In this document: one piece after another, positions 1-8,162 of the stretch
Layout of the letters: each line of letters opens with the position of its first letter
Numbering within the stretch: the stretch's first letter is position 1
NCBI RefSeq assembly: GCF_023822005.2
Contig: NZ_CP098806.1
Span: 558,001 to 622,000, forward strand
Direction: 5' to 3'
Source: Dyadobacter fanqingshengii
Lineage (GTDB): Bacteria > Bacteroidota > Bacteroidia > Cytophagales > Spirosomataceae
Length of the DNA: 64,000 nt
Translations under genes and position numbers: made by a program
The notes under the pieces: generated by a model
Seen by the model: the letters and a program-made list of their open reading frames with translations, nothing else
What the model was told of the DNA's origin: nothing
The model's database searches: none

Positions 1-705
1 AGCATAACGCAGCGAACCATACAACGTAGAAACTACAAGATCCCATGCAGAATAGTTGCCGATAATGCGTAAATAAGCATGCGCCTTTTGAAAGACCAGT
101 CTTTTGGGGCGCCAATCCGTAAGCGGTTTTCGGAACCATACCACGACAATTCCGGAAATAATCACGGCGACGAGCAGCATATTGATGATTTGCTTGCTTT
201 GCAATGTTAGGCCAATCTTTTCCTGCAAATGAAGCCAGCCCACCGCACCAGCCACAACCGAAATGTAAAACTGAATGCCATTAGAAACAATAGCAGCGCC
301 GATCGCTTCAAGCCGCCTGTCCGATTTCAATGCTGCCACGCGCCCGAAGGTGTCGCCAAGTTGTGCCGGGGCAGCCACGCCGAATGCAAGACCGGTTAAT
401 GTCCCCCGAAATGCATCGCGGAAGTTGATATCAACCACTTTTTTGGCTAGTTGCTGCCATTTCAGGCTTTCCAGCGCCCAGTTGACAGGCACCAGCATAA
501 GCATTGAAAAAAGGATTGGGAAATGCTCAGAAACGAGAATGTCATGAAAAACGGCACCCACATCGCCAATGCCTTTTTGCTCGTTTCGAAAGGTTTTATA
601 GATGTAACTGAGGATCAGGAGCGTGATGATGAGCTTACCGATCCAGAGCAGGTTTTGCAGGTTTCTTTTTTCTTTGGCAGTAGAGAGTTCCTTATCTTGC
701 ACCAT
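1..705 (-). CDS. Flippase-like integral membrane protein (UPF0104 / LPG synthase TM family), partial
   Basis: Reading leftward from an ATG at 703-705 gives an open frame of 235 codons that runs off the left edge, so the C-terminal part is missing. The product is hydrophobic with several membrane segments. It carries the stretch WALESLKWQQLAKKV followed by a Gly/Ala-rich segment (GVAAPAQLGDTFGR), which is typical of the lysylphosphatidylglycerol synthase TM region/UPF0104 family. Relatives are thought to move lipids or lipid-linked precursors across the inner membrane; the substrate here cannot be told. It lies head-to-head with ruvC and the two start codons overlap. Family assignment is by recognition; the function is inference. 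Confidence 0.8.
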   Translation of the reverse strand, partial: MVQDKELSTAKEKRNLQNLLWIGKLIITLLILSYIYKTFRNEQKGIGDVGAVFHDILVSEHFPILFSMLMLVPVNWALESLKWQQLAKKVVDINFRDAFRGTLTGLAFGVAAPAQLGDTFGRVAALKSDRRLEAIGAAIVSNGIQFYISVVAGAVGWLHLQEKIGLTLQSKQIINMLLVAVIISGIVVVWFRKPLTDWRPKRLVFQKAHAYLRIIGNYSAWDLVVSTLYGSLRYA

Positions 706-1297
706 GATTAAAATGCAGCAAACCGACGCTACCGAAAAAGTGATTATTGGAGTGGATCCCGGCACCCAGGTGATGGGTTACGGGGTGATTTCGGTGAAAG
801 GCCAGCACATTACTTTGGTTCAATATGGTGTGATTCATCTGAGCAAATATACTACGCATGAATTGAAGTTAAAGAAAATCTTTGAGCGCATTACCCAGCT
901 TATTGAAGACTATCTGCCCGATGAAATGGCAATTGAAGATCCATTTTATGGTAAAAACCCGCAATCCATGCTCAAACTTGGCCGCGCGCAAGGCGTCGCC
1001 ATGGCGGCTGCGCTGGCCAGGGACATTCCGATCGTCGAATATTCGCCTAAAAAGGTGAAACAATCTGTCACCGGCAGCGGAAGCGCTTCTAAGGAACAGG
1101 TTGCCTACATGCTCGAAAAAATCCTCAATATGGAGTTAAGCCGCGAATTTATGGACGCAACCGACGGGATTGCCATCGCCATTTGCCATCAGTATCATGC
1201 CAATTCTCCCGCTGCGGCTGCCTCAGGTTCTTCCAAAAAATCCAAAAAAGGCGGCTGGGGTGCATTCGTAAGCGAAAACCCCGAACGCGTCAAATAG
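704..1297 (+). CDS. ruvC: Crossover junction endodeoxyribonuclease RuvC
   Basis: RuvC is the dimeric Holliday junction resolvase that cuts four-way DNA junctions made during recombination repair, working with RuvAB. Counting from the ATG at 704 the protein has 197 residues. The RNase H-like acidic residues are visible: D18 in IIGVDPGT, E78 in AIEDPFYG, and D151 and D154 in DATDGIAIAICH. The C-terminus ends in a short Ser/Lys-rich tail. The start could be 704 or the in-frame ATG at 713; the frame is open further upstream, but that part lies inside the opposing gene and does not resemble RuvC. ruvA and ruvB are not adjacent. Confidence 0.95.
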   Translation: MIKMQQTDATEKVIIGVDPGTQVMGYGVISVKGQHITLVQYGVIHLSKYTTHELKLKKIFERITQLIEDYLPDEMAIEDPFYGKNPQSMLKLGRAQGVAMAAALARDIPIVEYSPKKVKQSVTGSGSASKEQVAYMLEKILNMELSREFMDATDGIAIAICHQYHANSPAAAASGSSKKSKKGGWGAFVSENPERVK

Positions 1298-1360
1298 CGC
1301 CTTCAATGCCTCTTGCCGACATTAAAAAATTTTAATGGTACTTAAACAACATTTCGTTTT

Positions 1361-1406
1361 ACTAATCAAACGTTTGTTTAGTAAAATCAAACAATCGTTT
1401 GATTTT
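1361..1406. promoter_or_regulatory. Two tandem palindromes, likely TetR operators
   Basis: Positions 1361-1382 form a 22-base palindrome with one mismatched pair and a core of CAAACGTTTG. Positions 1383-1406 form perfect 10-base arms (AAAATCAAAC and GTTTGATTTT) around the spacer AATC. The centres are 23 bases apart, about two helical turns, so two dimers could sit on the same DNA face. The second palindrome covers the -33 element of the promoter upstream of the TetR gene. Autoregulation by that TetR protein is an inference from position and symmetry. Confidence 0.7.
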
Positions 1407-1429
1407 TATTTTTAGGTATATTAAATTTG
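1398..1429 (+). promoter_or_regulatory. Bacteroidota-type promoter of the efflux operon
   Basis: TTTG at 1398-1401, 20 bases, then TAAATTTG at 1422-1429, an exact match to the -33/-7 consensus of primary-sigma promoters in this phylum. It predicts transcription start near 1436 and a leader of about 45 bases before the TetR ATG. Confidence 0.65.
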
Positions 1430-1480
1430 CATCATCATTAACGGAAAGCTAATGCTAACAACTGTTAATGAGTCAGTTAA

Positions 1481-2125
1481 ATGGAGTATAACCCAAAGCA
1501 AATACAGATTATAGAAGTCGCAGAACGTTTGTTTGCGGACAAAGGTTTTGCGGGAACGTCGGTCAGAGATATTGCGCAGGAAGCCAATGTGAATGTTTCG
1601 ATGATCTCATATTACTTCGGATCGAAGGAAAAGTTGATCGAGGCCCTTTTCGCCATGCGCATGGGCGAGTCCCGTTCGCGGATGGAAATGCTGCTTGGGA
1701 ATGAGGATTTGATTCCCATTCAAAAAATCAACATTCTGATCGATAGCGCCATCGACCGCCTGATGGGAAACCAGTGCTTTCACAACATTATGATGCGCGA
1801 GCAACTTTCCTCAGAACGGACACCAGCCATTTCGGAACATATCAGAAGTTTGAAACTGCGGAATGTGCAGTTGATGCAGAAGTTGATTGAGGAAGGTCAG
1901 GCGGTGGGTGCGTTTCGGAAGAATATTGACCTGAGCCTGATGAGCACCACATTGTACGGCACGATCAACTACGCAATTGCCACGCAGGATTTTTACAAGC
2001 GGATCAATGGTCTGGAAGATATGGAAGAGGCTGAATTTCAGATTCATTTGAAACGCAAATTAAGCCAGCACTTAAAAAGTTTATTTAAATCAACAGTAAC
2101 TAATGAACACCACAACCAGAACTAA
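1481..2125 (+). CDS. TetR/AcrR family transcriptional regulator
   Basis: This 214-residue protein has a clear N-terminal TetR helix-turn-helix (about residues 8-55) with the motif GTSVRDIAQEANV followed by MISYYFGSKEKL. The C-terminal ligand and dimerisation domain is diverged, as usual. It is the first gene of a four-gene efflux operon and its last 23 bases overlap the TolC-like gene, which suggests translational coupling. Two palindromes just upstream cover the promoter, so it probably represses its own operon until a small molecule binds. The inducer is unknown. An ATG start at 1481 fits the usual few residues before the helix-turn-helix. Confidence 0.9.
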   Translation: MEYNPKQIQIIEVAERLFADKGFAGTSVRDIAQEANVNVSMISYYFGSKEKLIEALFAMRMGESRSRMEMLLGNEDLIPIQKINILIDSAIDRLMGNQCFHNIMMREQLSSERTPAISEHIRSLKLRNVQLMQKLIEEGQAVGAFRKNIDLSLMSTTLYGTINYAIATQDFYKRINGLEDMEEAEFQIHLKRKLSQHLKSLFKSTVTNEHHNQN

Positions 2126-3437
2126 AAGAATGGTTTTTGCGATCGCCAGCGTGTTCTGGCTCGCCGCAACCGCTCATTCGTTCGCTCAGGACCCGCGAAA
2201 ATTGACGCTGGAAGAAGCGATTGAAATGAGTTTGAAAAACAGTAAGCAGCTCAAATTAAGCCAGACCAATGTAGACCTTGCTGGTCTGAGTATCAAGCAA
2301 ATCAGGGAAAACCAACTGCCAAGTCTGAGTGTTTCGGGCTCTTATTTGAGACTAAATTCTCCGAACATTAACCTGAAACTCCCTCAAAACGGAAACGACA
2401 GCACGGGCGGAAGCGATTTGAAAGTGCACCAGGTAATGTACGGAATGGCCAGCGCTTCACTTCCGATCTTCTCTGGGTTCAGGTTTAAATATGGCTTGGA
2501 ATCAGCACATTACCTGGAACAAGCCGCTAAACTGGACGCTGAAAACGACCGCGATGCAGTGATTCAGAATACAGTTGCTGCGTACAGTAATTTATATAAA
2601 GCCAAAAAATCGGTCGATCTGGTTGCGGAAAATCTTTTGCGGGAACGGGAGCGCGTGACCGAATTTACGAACCGGGAAAAAAACGGAATGCTGGCCAGAA
2701 ACGATCTGATGAAAGCCAAGTTGCAGGAATCGAATGTTGAGCTTACGCTGCTGGATGCCGAAAACGATTTAAAAGTAACGACCATTAATATGAACCTGCT
2801 GCTCGGAATGCCCGAAAATACAGTGCTGACAGCAGATTCGGCGAGTTTTATCACCTTAAAAGAAGAAGGCAACGCGGCTGAATGGGAACAAACGGCAATA
2901 TCGCATCGCAAGGATTTTGCTGCAAACGGCATCCGTCAGAAAGCGGCGAATTCAGATATCAAGGTTGTGAAGGCAGATTTTTATCCCAATGTGGCTTTAA
3001 CCGCTGGATATGTGGCGCTTAACATTCCGGGTGTAGCCATGATCCCGAATGCGATGAATGCAGGAATCGGGGTGCGATATGACATTGGTTCACTTTGGAA
3101 ATCGGGTGCGAAAATGGAGCAGGCCAAAACCAGAGTTTACCAGCTGAAAACAAATGAGGAGATCCTGCTGGACCGCATTCATTTGGAGGTTAATACGGCT
3201 TATTACAATTATGTTTTGAGCAAAAGGAAAATCGACGTGTATGCCAAAGCTGTGGAACAGGCCGACGAAAATTACCGGATTACCAAAAATAAATACGATA
3301 ACAGTCTGGTGACCACCACAGAACTTCTCGACGCGGATGTGGCACAAGTGCAATCCCGCATCAACTTCGAAGCCGCAAAAGCTGACGCCATCGTCGCATA
3401 TAAAAAACTAGAACAATCCGCCGGAGTCATTAACTAA
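2103..3437 (+). CDS. TolC-family outer membrane efflux protein
   Basis: This 444-residue protein has an N-terminal signal peptide ending near AHSFAQ and two OEP-type repeats rich in long helices, beginning with the typical LTLEEAIEMSLKNS. TolC-family trimers form the outer membrane duct of tripartite pumps and type I secretion systems. The gene overlaps tetR and is followed 65 bases later by an HlyD-type adaptor and then a 14-helix MFS pump, so it most likely serves as the exit channel of that EmrAB-like system. The transported compound is not evident. Confidence 0.92.
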   Translation: MNTTTRTKRMVFAIASVFWLAATAHSFAQDPRKLTLEEAIEMSLKNSKQLKLSQTNVDLAGLSIKQIRENQLPSLSVSGSYLRLNSPNINLKLPQNGNDSTGGSDLKVHQVMYGMASASLPIFSGFRFKYGLESAHYLEQAAKLDAENDRDAVIQNTVAAYSNLYKAKKSVDLVAENLLRERERVTEFTNREKNGMLARNDLMKAKLQESNVELTLLDAENDLKVTTINMNLLLGMPENTVLTADSASFITLKEEGNAAEWEQTAISHRKDFAANGIRQKAANSDIKVVKADFYPNVALTAGYVALNIPGVAMIPNAMNAGIGVRYDIGSLWKSGAKMEQAKTRVYQLKTNEEILLDRIHLEVNTAYYNYVLSKRKIDVYAKAVEQADENYRITKNKYDNSLVTTTELLDADVAQVQSRINFEAAKADAIVAYKKLEQSAGVIN

Positions 3438-3502
3438 AAAGAAACCGGCCAAATATCATTCAGTCATCGCACCGGCGACCCGGTCACTTATTCAAAACTA
3501 AA

Positions 3503-4591
3503 ATGGAAACCGAAGAAACTCCAAAAAAGAAAAATTACACATTCGTCATCATTCTTTGTGTCCTGATCGCCGTTGGCGGGATTTGGGGCTTTAACAAATA
3601 CAATCACGGATTGCATCACGAAGAAACGGACGACGCGCAGGTTGACGCCAACATTAGTCCCGTTATTCCAAGAATATCAGGCTATGTAACGGAAATAAAG
3701 GTGAAGGATAACCAAACCGTTAAAAAAGGCGACACGCTGATCGTTCTGGATAACCGCGATCAGCTGATCAAACTGGAACAAGCGAAAGCCGGATTGGCAG
3801 GATCGCAGGGAAGTTTGGTTGTGGCCAATGCAACAACAAACGCTTCGCAAGCCAGCGGTATCACTTATGAGGCCAATGTGTCCATTGTAGAAGCGCAAAT
3901 TGAAGAAGCGAAAGTAAATGTATGGCGCGCTAACCAGGATTTTGCCCGTTACGAAAACCTGATTAAAGATCATTCGATCACGCAACAGGAGTTTGAGCAG
4001 GCTTCTGCGACGAAGCAGAAAGCCGAACGTCAACTGGCGGTTTTGGTTGCTCAGAAAAACGCAGCAGAACGTCAGGCAAAAGCGGCAGGCAGCCAAACAC
4101 GTGCGACTTCCGTACAAACCGGTGTTGCCAATGCGAACATTAAGGCACGTCAGGCTGAGATCGCAAATGCGGAGCTGACCCTTTCCTACACCGTTATTAC
4201 AGCACCGACAGACGGTCGCGTTTCGAAGGTTAACGCGCAGGTAGGCCAATATTTACAAGCAGGACAATCGCTGTTCAGCATTATCTCGACCAATGAACCA
4301 TGGGTTGTGGCCAATTTCAAAGAGACGCAATTGACCAAAATGAAGTTGGGACAAAAAGTGAAAATCCATGTTGACGCTTATCCTGACCATGAATTCGAAG
4401 CAAAAGTGGCTTCTTTTTCTCCTGCAACCGGGGCAAGATTCGCATTGCTGCCTCCTGACAATGCAAGTGGAAACTTTGTAAAAGTCGTACAGCGCCTACC
4501 CGTAAGAATCGAATTTACGCAAGCCAAAGACGAGCGCATAGCAGAATTGAGACCGGGCATGAACGTGTTCGTGGATGTGGAATTGAACTAA
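3503..4591 (+). CDS. HlyD/EmrA-family periplasmic adaptor
   Basis: A 362-residue membrane fusion protein. A single transmembrane helix (about residues 12-31) is followed by the EmrA-type start of the lipoyl domain (DDAQVDANISPVIPRISGYV). An Ala/Gln-rich alpha-helical hairpin (about 80-205), the returning lipoyl half (ITAPTDGRVSKVNAQVGQY) and a beta-barrel domain come next. It would link the inner membrane MFS pump encoded next to the TolC-like channel encoded before. Spacing of 65 and 32 bases to its neighbours fits a single transcript. Confidence 0.93.
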   Translation: METEETPKKKNYTFVIILCVLIAVGGIWGFNKYNHGLHHEETDDAQVDANISPVIPRISGYVTEIKVKDNQTVKKGDTLIVLDNRDQLIKLEQAKAGLAGSQGSLVVANATTNASQASGITYEANVSIVEAQIEEAKVNVWRANQDFARYENLIKDHSITQQEFEQASATKQKAERQLAVLVAQKNAAERQAKAAGSQTRATSVQTGVANANIKARQAEIANAELTLSYTVITAPTDGRVSKVNAQVGQYLQAGQSLFSIISTNEPWVVANFKETQLTKMKLGQKVKIHVDAYPDHEFEAKVASFSPATGARFALLPPDNASGNFVKVVQRLPVRIEFTQAKDERIAELRPGMNVFVDVELN

Positions 4592-4623
4592 GGATCAGCA
4601 CACTGACCTTAAACCCAAATTAA

Positions 4624-6198
4624 ATGGAATTACAGGAATCACTCGTCGAATATGGTTTCCGAAGGGTCATCATAACGATAACGGCTGTACTGTGCGCGTT
4701 GCTCGAAATCGTTGACACAACCATTGTCAACGTTGCGCTCAACGACATGCGGGGGAACCTGGGCGGCACATTATCCGAAGTAAGCTGGGTTATTACGGCC
4801 TATGCCATTGGTAATGTGATTGTTGTGCCCATGACCAGCTGGCTCTCTCAACAGTTTGGCCGCCGGAATTACTTTGCCGCTTCGATCATTATTTTTACAG
4901 TTGCCTCATTTCTCTGCGGTAACGCGAACAACATCTGGGAGCTCGTATTTTTCAGATTGATACAAGGCTTGGGCGGCGGCGCTTTGCTCGTAACTGCCCA
5001 GACATTGATCACCGAAAGTTACCCACCCGAAAAACGCGGCATTGCGCAGGCTATTTATGGTCTGGGTGTGATTGTAGGACCCACATTAGGTCCACCGCTG
5101 GGAGGTTACATTGTGGATCATTACAGTTGGCCTTATATATTTTATATCAACATTCCGCTAGGGATCATTGCAGCGATGCTGACCATGCAATTTGTGAGAA
5201 GTCCAAGATTTTCTCAAAAGAAAGCGGCCAATGAGATTGATTACTGGGGCATTGTGCTGCTGGCCATTTCCGTAGGTTCACTTCAATATGTGTTGGAAAA
5301 GGGGCAGGAAGAAGATTGGTTTAATGATGAGATCATTATTTTACTAACTGTTACGGCCGTTTTTGGGTTCTTCTTCTTTATCTGGCGCGAATGGACTTAC
5401 AAAAATCCGATCGTTAATCTCAGGGTTTTGGCAAATGGCAACCTTCGAGTCGGGACCATTCTTTCCTTTATTCTTGGTTTCGGATTGTATGGATCTACGT
5501 TCATCATTCCGTTGTACACCCAAGCCACATTAGGCTGGACGGCGACACAATCGGGAATGCTAATGGTGCCCGCGGCAGTTGTCACCGCAATGATGATGCC
5601 CATTGTCGGCCAGCTGATCCAGCGTGGCGTGAAACAGCAATATCTGGTTGCCGCGGGGATGGTTTTCTTCTTTATTTATAGTTACTGGGGTTATTTGATT
5701 TTAACTCCTGACACCGGAAAGGATGCATTCTTCAACATGCTCATTGTTCGTGGAATTGGATTAGGATTATTATTTGTTCCCATCACAACATTAGCCTTGT
5801 CAACATTAAAAGGCCGGGAAATCGGCGAGGGAGCCGCATTTACAGGGATGATGCGGCAGTTGGGCGGTTCATTCGGCGTGGCGGTCATCACGACTTATTT
5901 AGCCAGACAAAATATGCTGCACCGCAATGACCTGGTTAGCAAGCTGGACATCAATAATCCTTCGGTTATGCAGCGGGTTGAAGGTCTGCAACAATCATTT
6001 ATGGCCAAAGGAATGCCTTCTGATGTGGCTCTGAAAAGCGGTTACAAAATCCTGGATTACACAGTCACAAAACAAGCGCAGGTATTGTCGTACATGGACG
6101 TATTCCTTTATCTTGGCCTCATGTTCCTGATCTGCGTCCCCTTCGTGCTTTGGACCAAAAGCGGCAAAACAAAAATCGACCCCTCCTCCGTACATTAA
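4624..6198 (+). CDS. DHA2-family drug:H+ antiporter (EmrB/QacA type)
   Basis: A 524-residue MFS transporter with about 14 predicted membrane helices. It carries the DHA2 motif C region (GVIVGPTLGPPLGGY) followed by WPYIFYINIPLGI, and the early LLEIVDTTIVNVALNDM segment typical of EmrB. Proton-driven export of hydrophobic drugs or dyes is the known role of the family. It closes the tetR-tolC-hlyD-emrB operon and a strong rho-independent terminator follows 32 bases downstream. The specific substrate is not predictable from sequence. Confidence 0.93.
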   Translation: MELQESLVEYGFRRVIITITAVLCALLEIVDTTIVNVALNDMRGNLGGTLSEVSWVITAYAIGNVIVVPMTSWLSQQFGRRNYFAASIIIFTVASFLCGNANNIWELVFFRLIQGLGGGALLVTAQTLITESYPPEKRGIAQAIYGLGVIVGPTLGPPLGGYIVDHYSWPYIFYINIPLGIIAAMLTMQFVRSPRFSQKKAANEIDYWGIVLLAISVGSLQYVLEKGQEEDWFNDEIIILLTVTAVFGFFFFIWREWTYKNPIVNLRVLANGNLRVGTILSFILGFGLYGSTFIIPLYTQATLGWTATQSGMLMVPAAVVTAMMMPIVGQLIQRGVKQQYLVAAGMVFFFIYSYWGYLILTPDTGKDAFFNMLIVRGIGLGLLFVPITTLALSTLKGREIGEGAAFTGMMRQLGGSFGVAVITTYLARQNMLHRNDLVSKLDINNPSVMQRVEGLQQSFMAKGMPSDVALKSGYKILDYTVTKQAQVLSYMDVFLYLGLMFLICVPFVLWTKSGKTKIDPSSVH

Positions 6199-6229
6199 GA
6201 TTTCAAGTGTAGTGGTGTTTTTAAAACAG

Positions 6230-6251
6230 AAGGCCTCGTTGAGGCCTTTTT
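6230..6251 (+). terminator. Rho-independent terminator of the efflux operon
   Basis: AAGGCCTC, loop GTT, GAGGCCTT, then a T run. The 8-bp GC-rich stem lies 32 bases after the emrB-like stop codon. Confidence 0.85.
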
Positions 6252-6294
6252 GTTGTTACAGCTAGAAGTGCTTTCAAAATTGGTTTTTGTTTTT

Positions 6295-6701
6295 CTAACT
6301 AATTGCCAGAATGTCTTTTAATTCCTGCATAGTGAGAATGTTAACCTTCGGGAAAGTAATTGAGCTAAGCACATTGAAATGTTTATCGTGGGTGACAATA
6401 TAATCTGCATGGCAGGCTAAGGCGCAATCGACAAACTTATTATCGTCTTGGTCACTGATTAAATTCCATCTGTAAAATGGTGTGACCCATATTGCGTTGT
6501 CCAGGTTCGGAAGAATTCGACGACATTGGTAGCAAGGTTAGGGGAATAAAATCCGCCGATAACCTCTTCATATTCTTCGAGAATCTCGGTGGAGATGCCA
6601 AATTCAAAAATTCCCGATTTCAATGCATCAAACAGCCATCGCGTAGCGGATAATTTCGGAATGCTTACCAGCAGGCAATTGGTGTCAATGACAAGAATCA
6701 T
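6295..6701 (-). pseudogene. PIN-domain toxin gene with a frameshift
   Basis: From the ATG at 6699-6701 the frame encodes a PIN N-terminus (MILVIDTNCLLVSIPK) with an acidic residue cluster (EILEEYEEVIGG). It then loses register and stops at 6459 after 80 codons. A second frame starting at about 6514 continues as a normal PIN C-terminus (LPNLDNAIWVTPFYRWNL, then DDNKFVDCALACHADYIV and THDKHFNVL) to a TAG at 6295. The break falls around the GAATTC at 6513-6518 and is explained by loss of one base. Family members of about 135 residues act as RNases in VapBC-like pairs. The antitoxin-like gene is intact 3 bases upstream. A sequencing error cannot be excluded. Confidence 0.8.
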
Positions 6702-6704
6702 TAA

Positions 6705-6923
6705 TTAATATTTAGTGCGTTTGTGTGTAACCAAGGCCTCCTCCAGATCTTTTTGAGAAAGACCCCGTTTTTCCCAGATCTCATCCATTTCTTCATCAAT
6801 CTGCTTCGCAAAATACTCCGAAAGCAACTGTTTAATTTCTTTTTCCTGTTTGCTATTCAGTTGTTTTTCGAACATTTTGAGCATAAACAACTGCATGGAG
6901 TTTAGTTTAGTCGCCTGTTCCAT
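6705..6923 (-). CDS. Putative antitoxin of a PIN-type toxin-antitoxin pair
   Basis: This 72-residue, highly charged, helical protein (MEQATKLNSMQLFMLKMFEK onwards, rich in Lys, Glu and Gln) lies 3 bases upstream of a PIN-domain gene in the same direction, the standard antitoxin-toxin order. No ribbon-helix-helix or AbrB motif is obvious, so the role rests on size, charge and position. Its partner is frameshifted, so it may now be an orphan antitoxin. Confidence 0.7.
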   Translation of the reverse strand: MEQATKLNSMQLFMLKMFEKQLNSKQEKEIKQLLSEYFAKQIDEEMDEIWEKRGLSQKDLEEALVTHKRTKY

Positions 6924-7067
6924 TTTTATAGGGATTAAATTTTTTTACAAATTAGTAACCTTTTACATTAACCTCAAAGGAAGTTCGGTTTCTCATAACC
7001 AGAACTAAAAGTTAATTCCAAATATTCCGTTCTTGTGCACATTATTACCAAAAGTATTGAAACGAGT

Positions 7068-8126
7068 ATGTATAATTCCTGGGTAACCACGGCCATTACC
7101 AAGATCGAAGCTGATTATCAGCGATCGGCGGATACGCATTTGATTCCTTTGCAGTTACCTGGTTTTCCGGGGGTTGATTTATATTTCAAAGATGAGTCGA
7201 CGCACCCTTCGGGGAGTTTGAAGCACCGGTTGTCGCGGTCGCTGTTTTTGTATGCGCTTTGTAATGGGTGGGTCCATGAAGGGACAACGGTTGTTGAGGC
7301 TTCCAGTGGCTCTACTGCGGTTTCGGAAGCATATTTTGCACGGTTACTGGGCTTGCCATTTATTGCGGTGATGCCCAGGACGACAAGCCAGGATAAGGTG
7401 CAGGCGATTGAGTTCTATGGCGGGAAATGTCATTTTGTGGATCATCCCTCGGAAGTTTACGAAGTGTCAAAACACATTGCAGCGGATAATAATGGTCACT
7501 TTATGGACCAGTTCACCTATGCAGAACGGGCGACGGACTGGCGGGGAAATAACAACATTGCCGAGTCCATTTTCCGGCAGATGCAGTTTGAAGCGCATCC
7601 GGTGCCGACCTGGATCGTTATAGGCGCTGGCACGGGTGGGACTTCGGCAACATTGGGGCGTTACGTGCGCTACGAGCGTTATGCGAGCCGCATTTGCGTG
7701 GTGGATCCCGAGAATTCTGTGTTTTACGATTGCTGGCAAACCAATGATCCCGGCATTTGCAGCGATTTTGGGTCGCGCATTGAAGGCATAGGACGTCCGA
7801 GAGTGGAGCCGTCATTTATCCCGACAGTGGTGGACCATATGATCCGCGTGCCGGATGCTGCGAGTTTTGCGGCGATGAAAACATTGTCCAAGCTGTTGAA
7901 CAGAAGGGTAGGAGGCTCCACGGGAACCAACTTCTGGGGTGCATTGCAGCTGACACAGGAAATGAAAGAGCAGGATTTGACTGGCTCGATCGTTACGCTG
8001 ATCTGCGACTCGGGGGATCGTTACCAGGATACTTATTATAACGATGCGTGGCTGGCAAAGAATGGTTTTCTTGATGCGGTTCGGGAAGAGGGCCACAGAT
8101 TGGCTGCGGTGACCGGATTAGGGTAA
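7068..8126 (+). CDS. PLP-dependent cysteine synthase-family enzyme (Cds1-like L-cysteine desulfhydrase)
   Basis: A fold-type II PLP enzyme of about 352 residues. The lysine that binds PLP is in [33 protein letters not shown] is the substrate loop and [14 protein letters not shown] the phosphate-binding glycine loop. The opening [20 protein letters not shown] and the later [16 protein letters not shown] match the Cds1 group, which degrades L-cysteine to pyruvate, H2S and ammonia. I chose the ATG at 7068; a GTG at 7035 would add 11 residues that look unrelated. No sulfur-metabolism gene is adjacent, so the assignment is by family only. Confidence 0.82.
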   Translation: MYNSWVTTAITKIEADYQRSADTHLIPLQLPGFPGVDLYFKDESTHPSGSLKHRLSRSLFLYALCNGWVHEGTTVVEASSGSTAVSEAYFARLLGLPFIAVMPRTTSQDKVQAIEFYGGKCHFVDHPSEVYEVSKHIAADNNGHFMDQFTYAERATDWRGNNNIAESIFRQMQFEAHPVPTWIVIGAGTGGTSATLGRYVRYERYASRICVVDPENSVFYDCWQTNDPGICSDFGSRIEGIGRPRVEPSFIPTVVDHMIRVPDAASFAAMKTLSKLLNRRVGGSTGTNFWGALQLTQEMKEQDLTGSIVTLICDSGDRYQDTYYNDAWLAKNGFLDAVREEGHRLAAVTGLG

Positions 8127-8133
8127 AAGTGCC

Positions 8134-8141
8134 TACTTTTG
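8134..8141 (+). promoter_or_regulatory. Candidate -7 element (TAnnTTTG)
   Basis: TACTTTTG matches the Bacteroidota -7 consensus 21 bases before the GTG start of the NFACT gene. No good TTTG lies at the expected distance upstream, so the promoter is only tentative. Confidence 0.4.
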
Positions 8142-8162
8142 CGCTGAATTATCAGAAATGCC

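Noticed and set aside
623..703. Extension of ruvC by 27 codons upstream of 704
   Set aside because: The added residues lie within the opposing membrane protein gene and do not resemble RuvC.
3677..4249. Long open frame of 190 codons on the minus strand inside the EmrA-like gene
   Set aside because: It is fully antisense to a well-supported gene, has cysteine-rich unlikely composition and no family resemblance.
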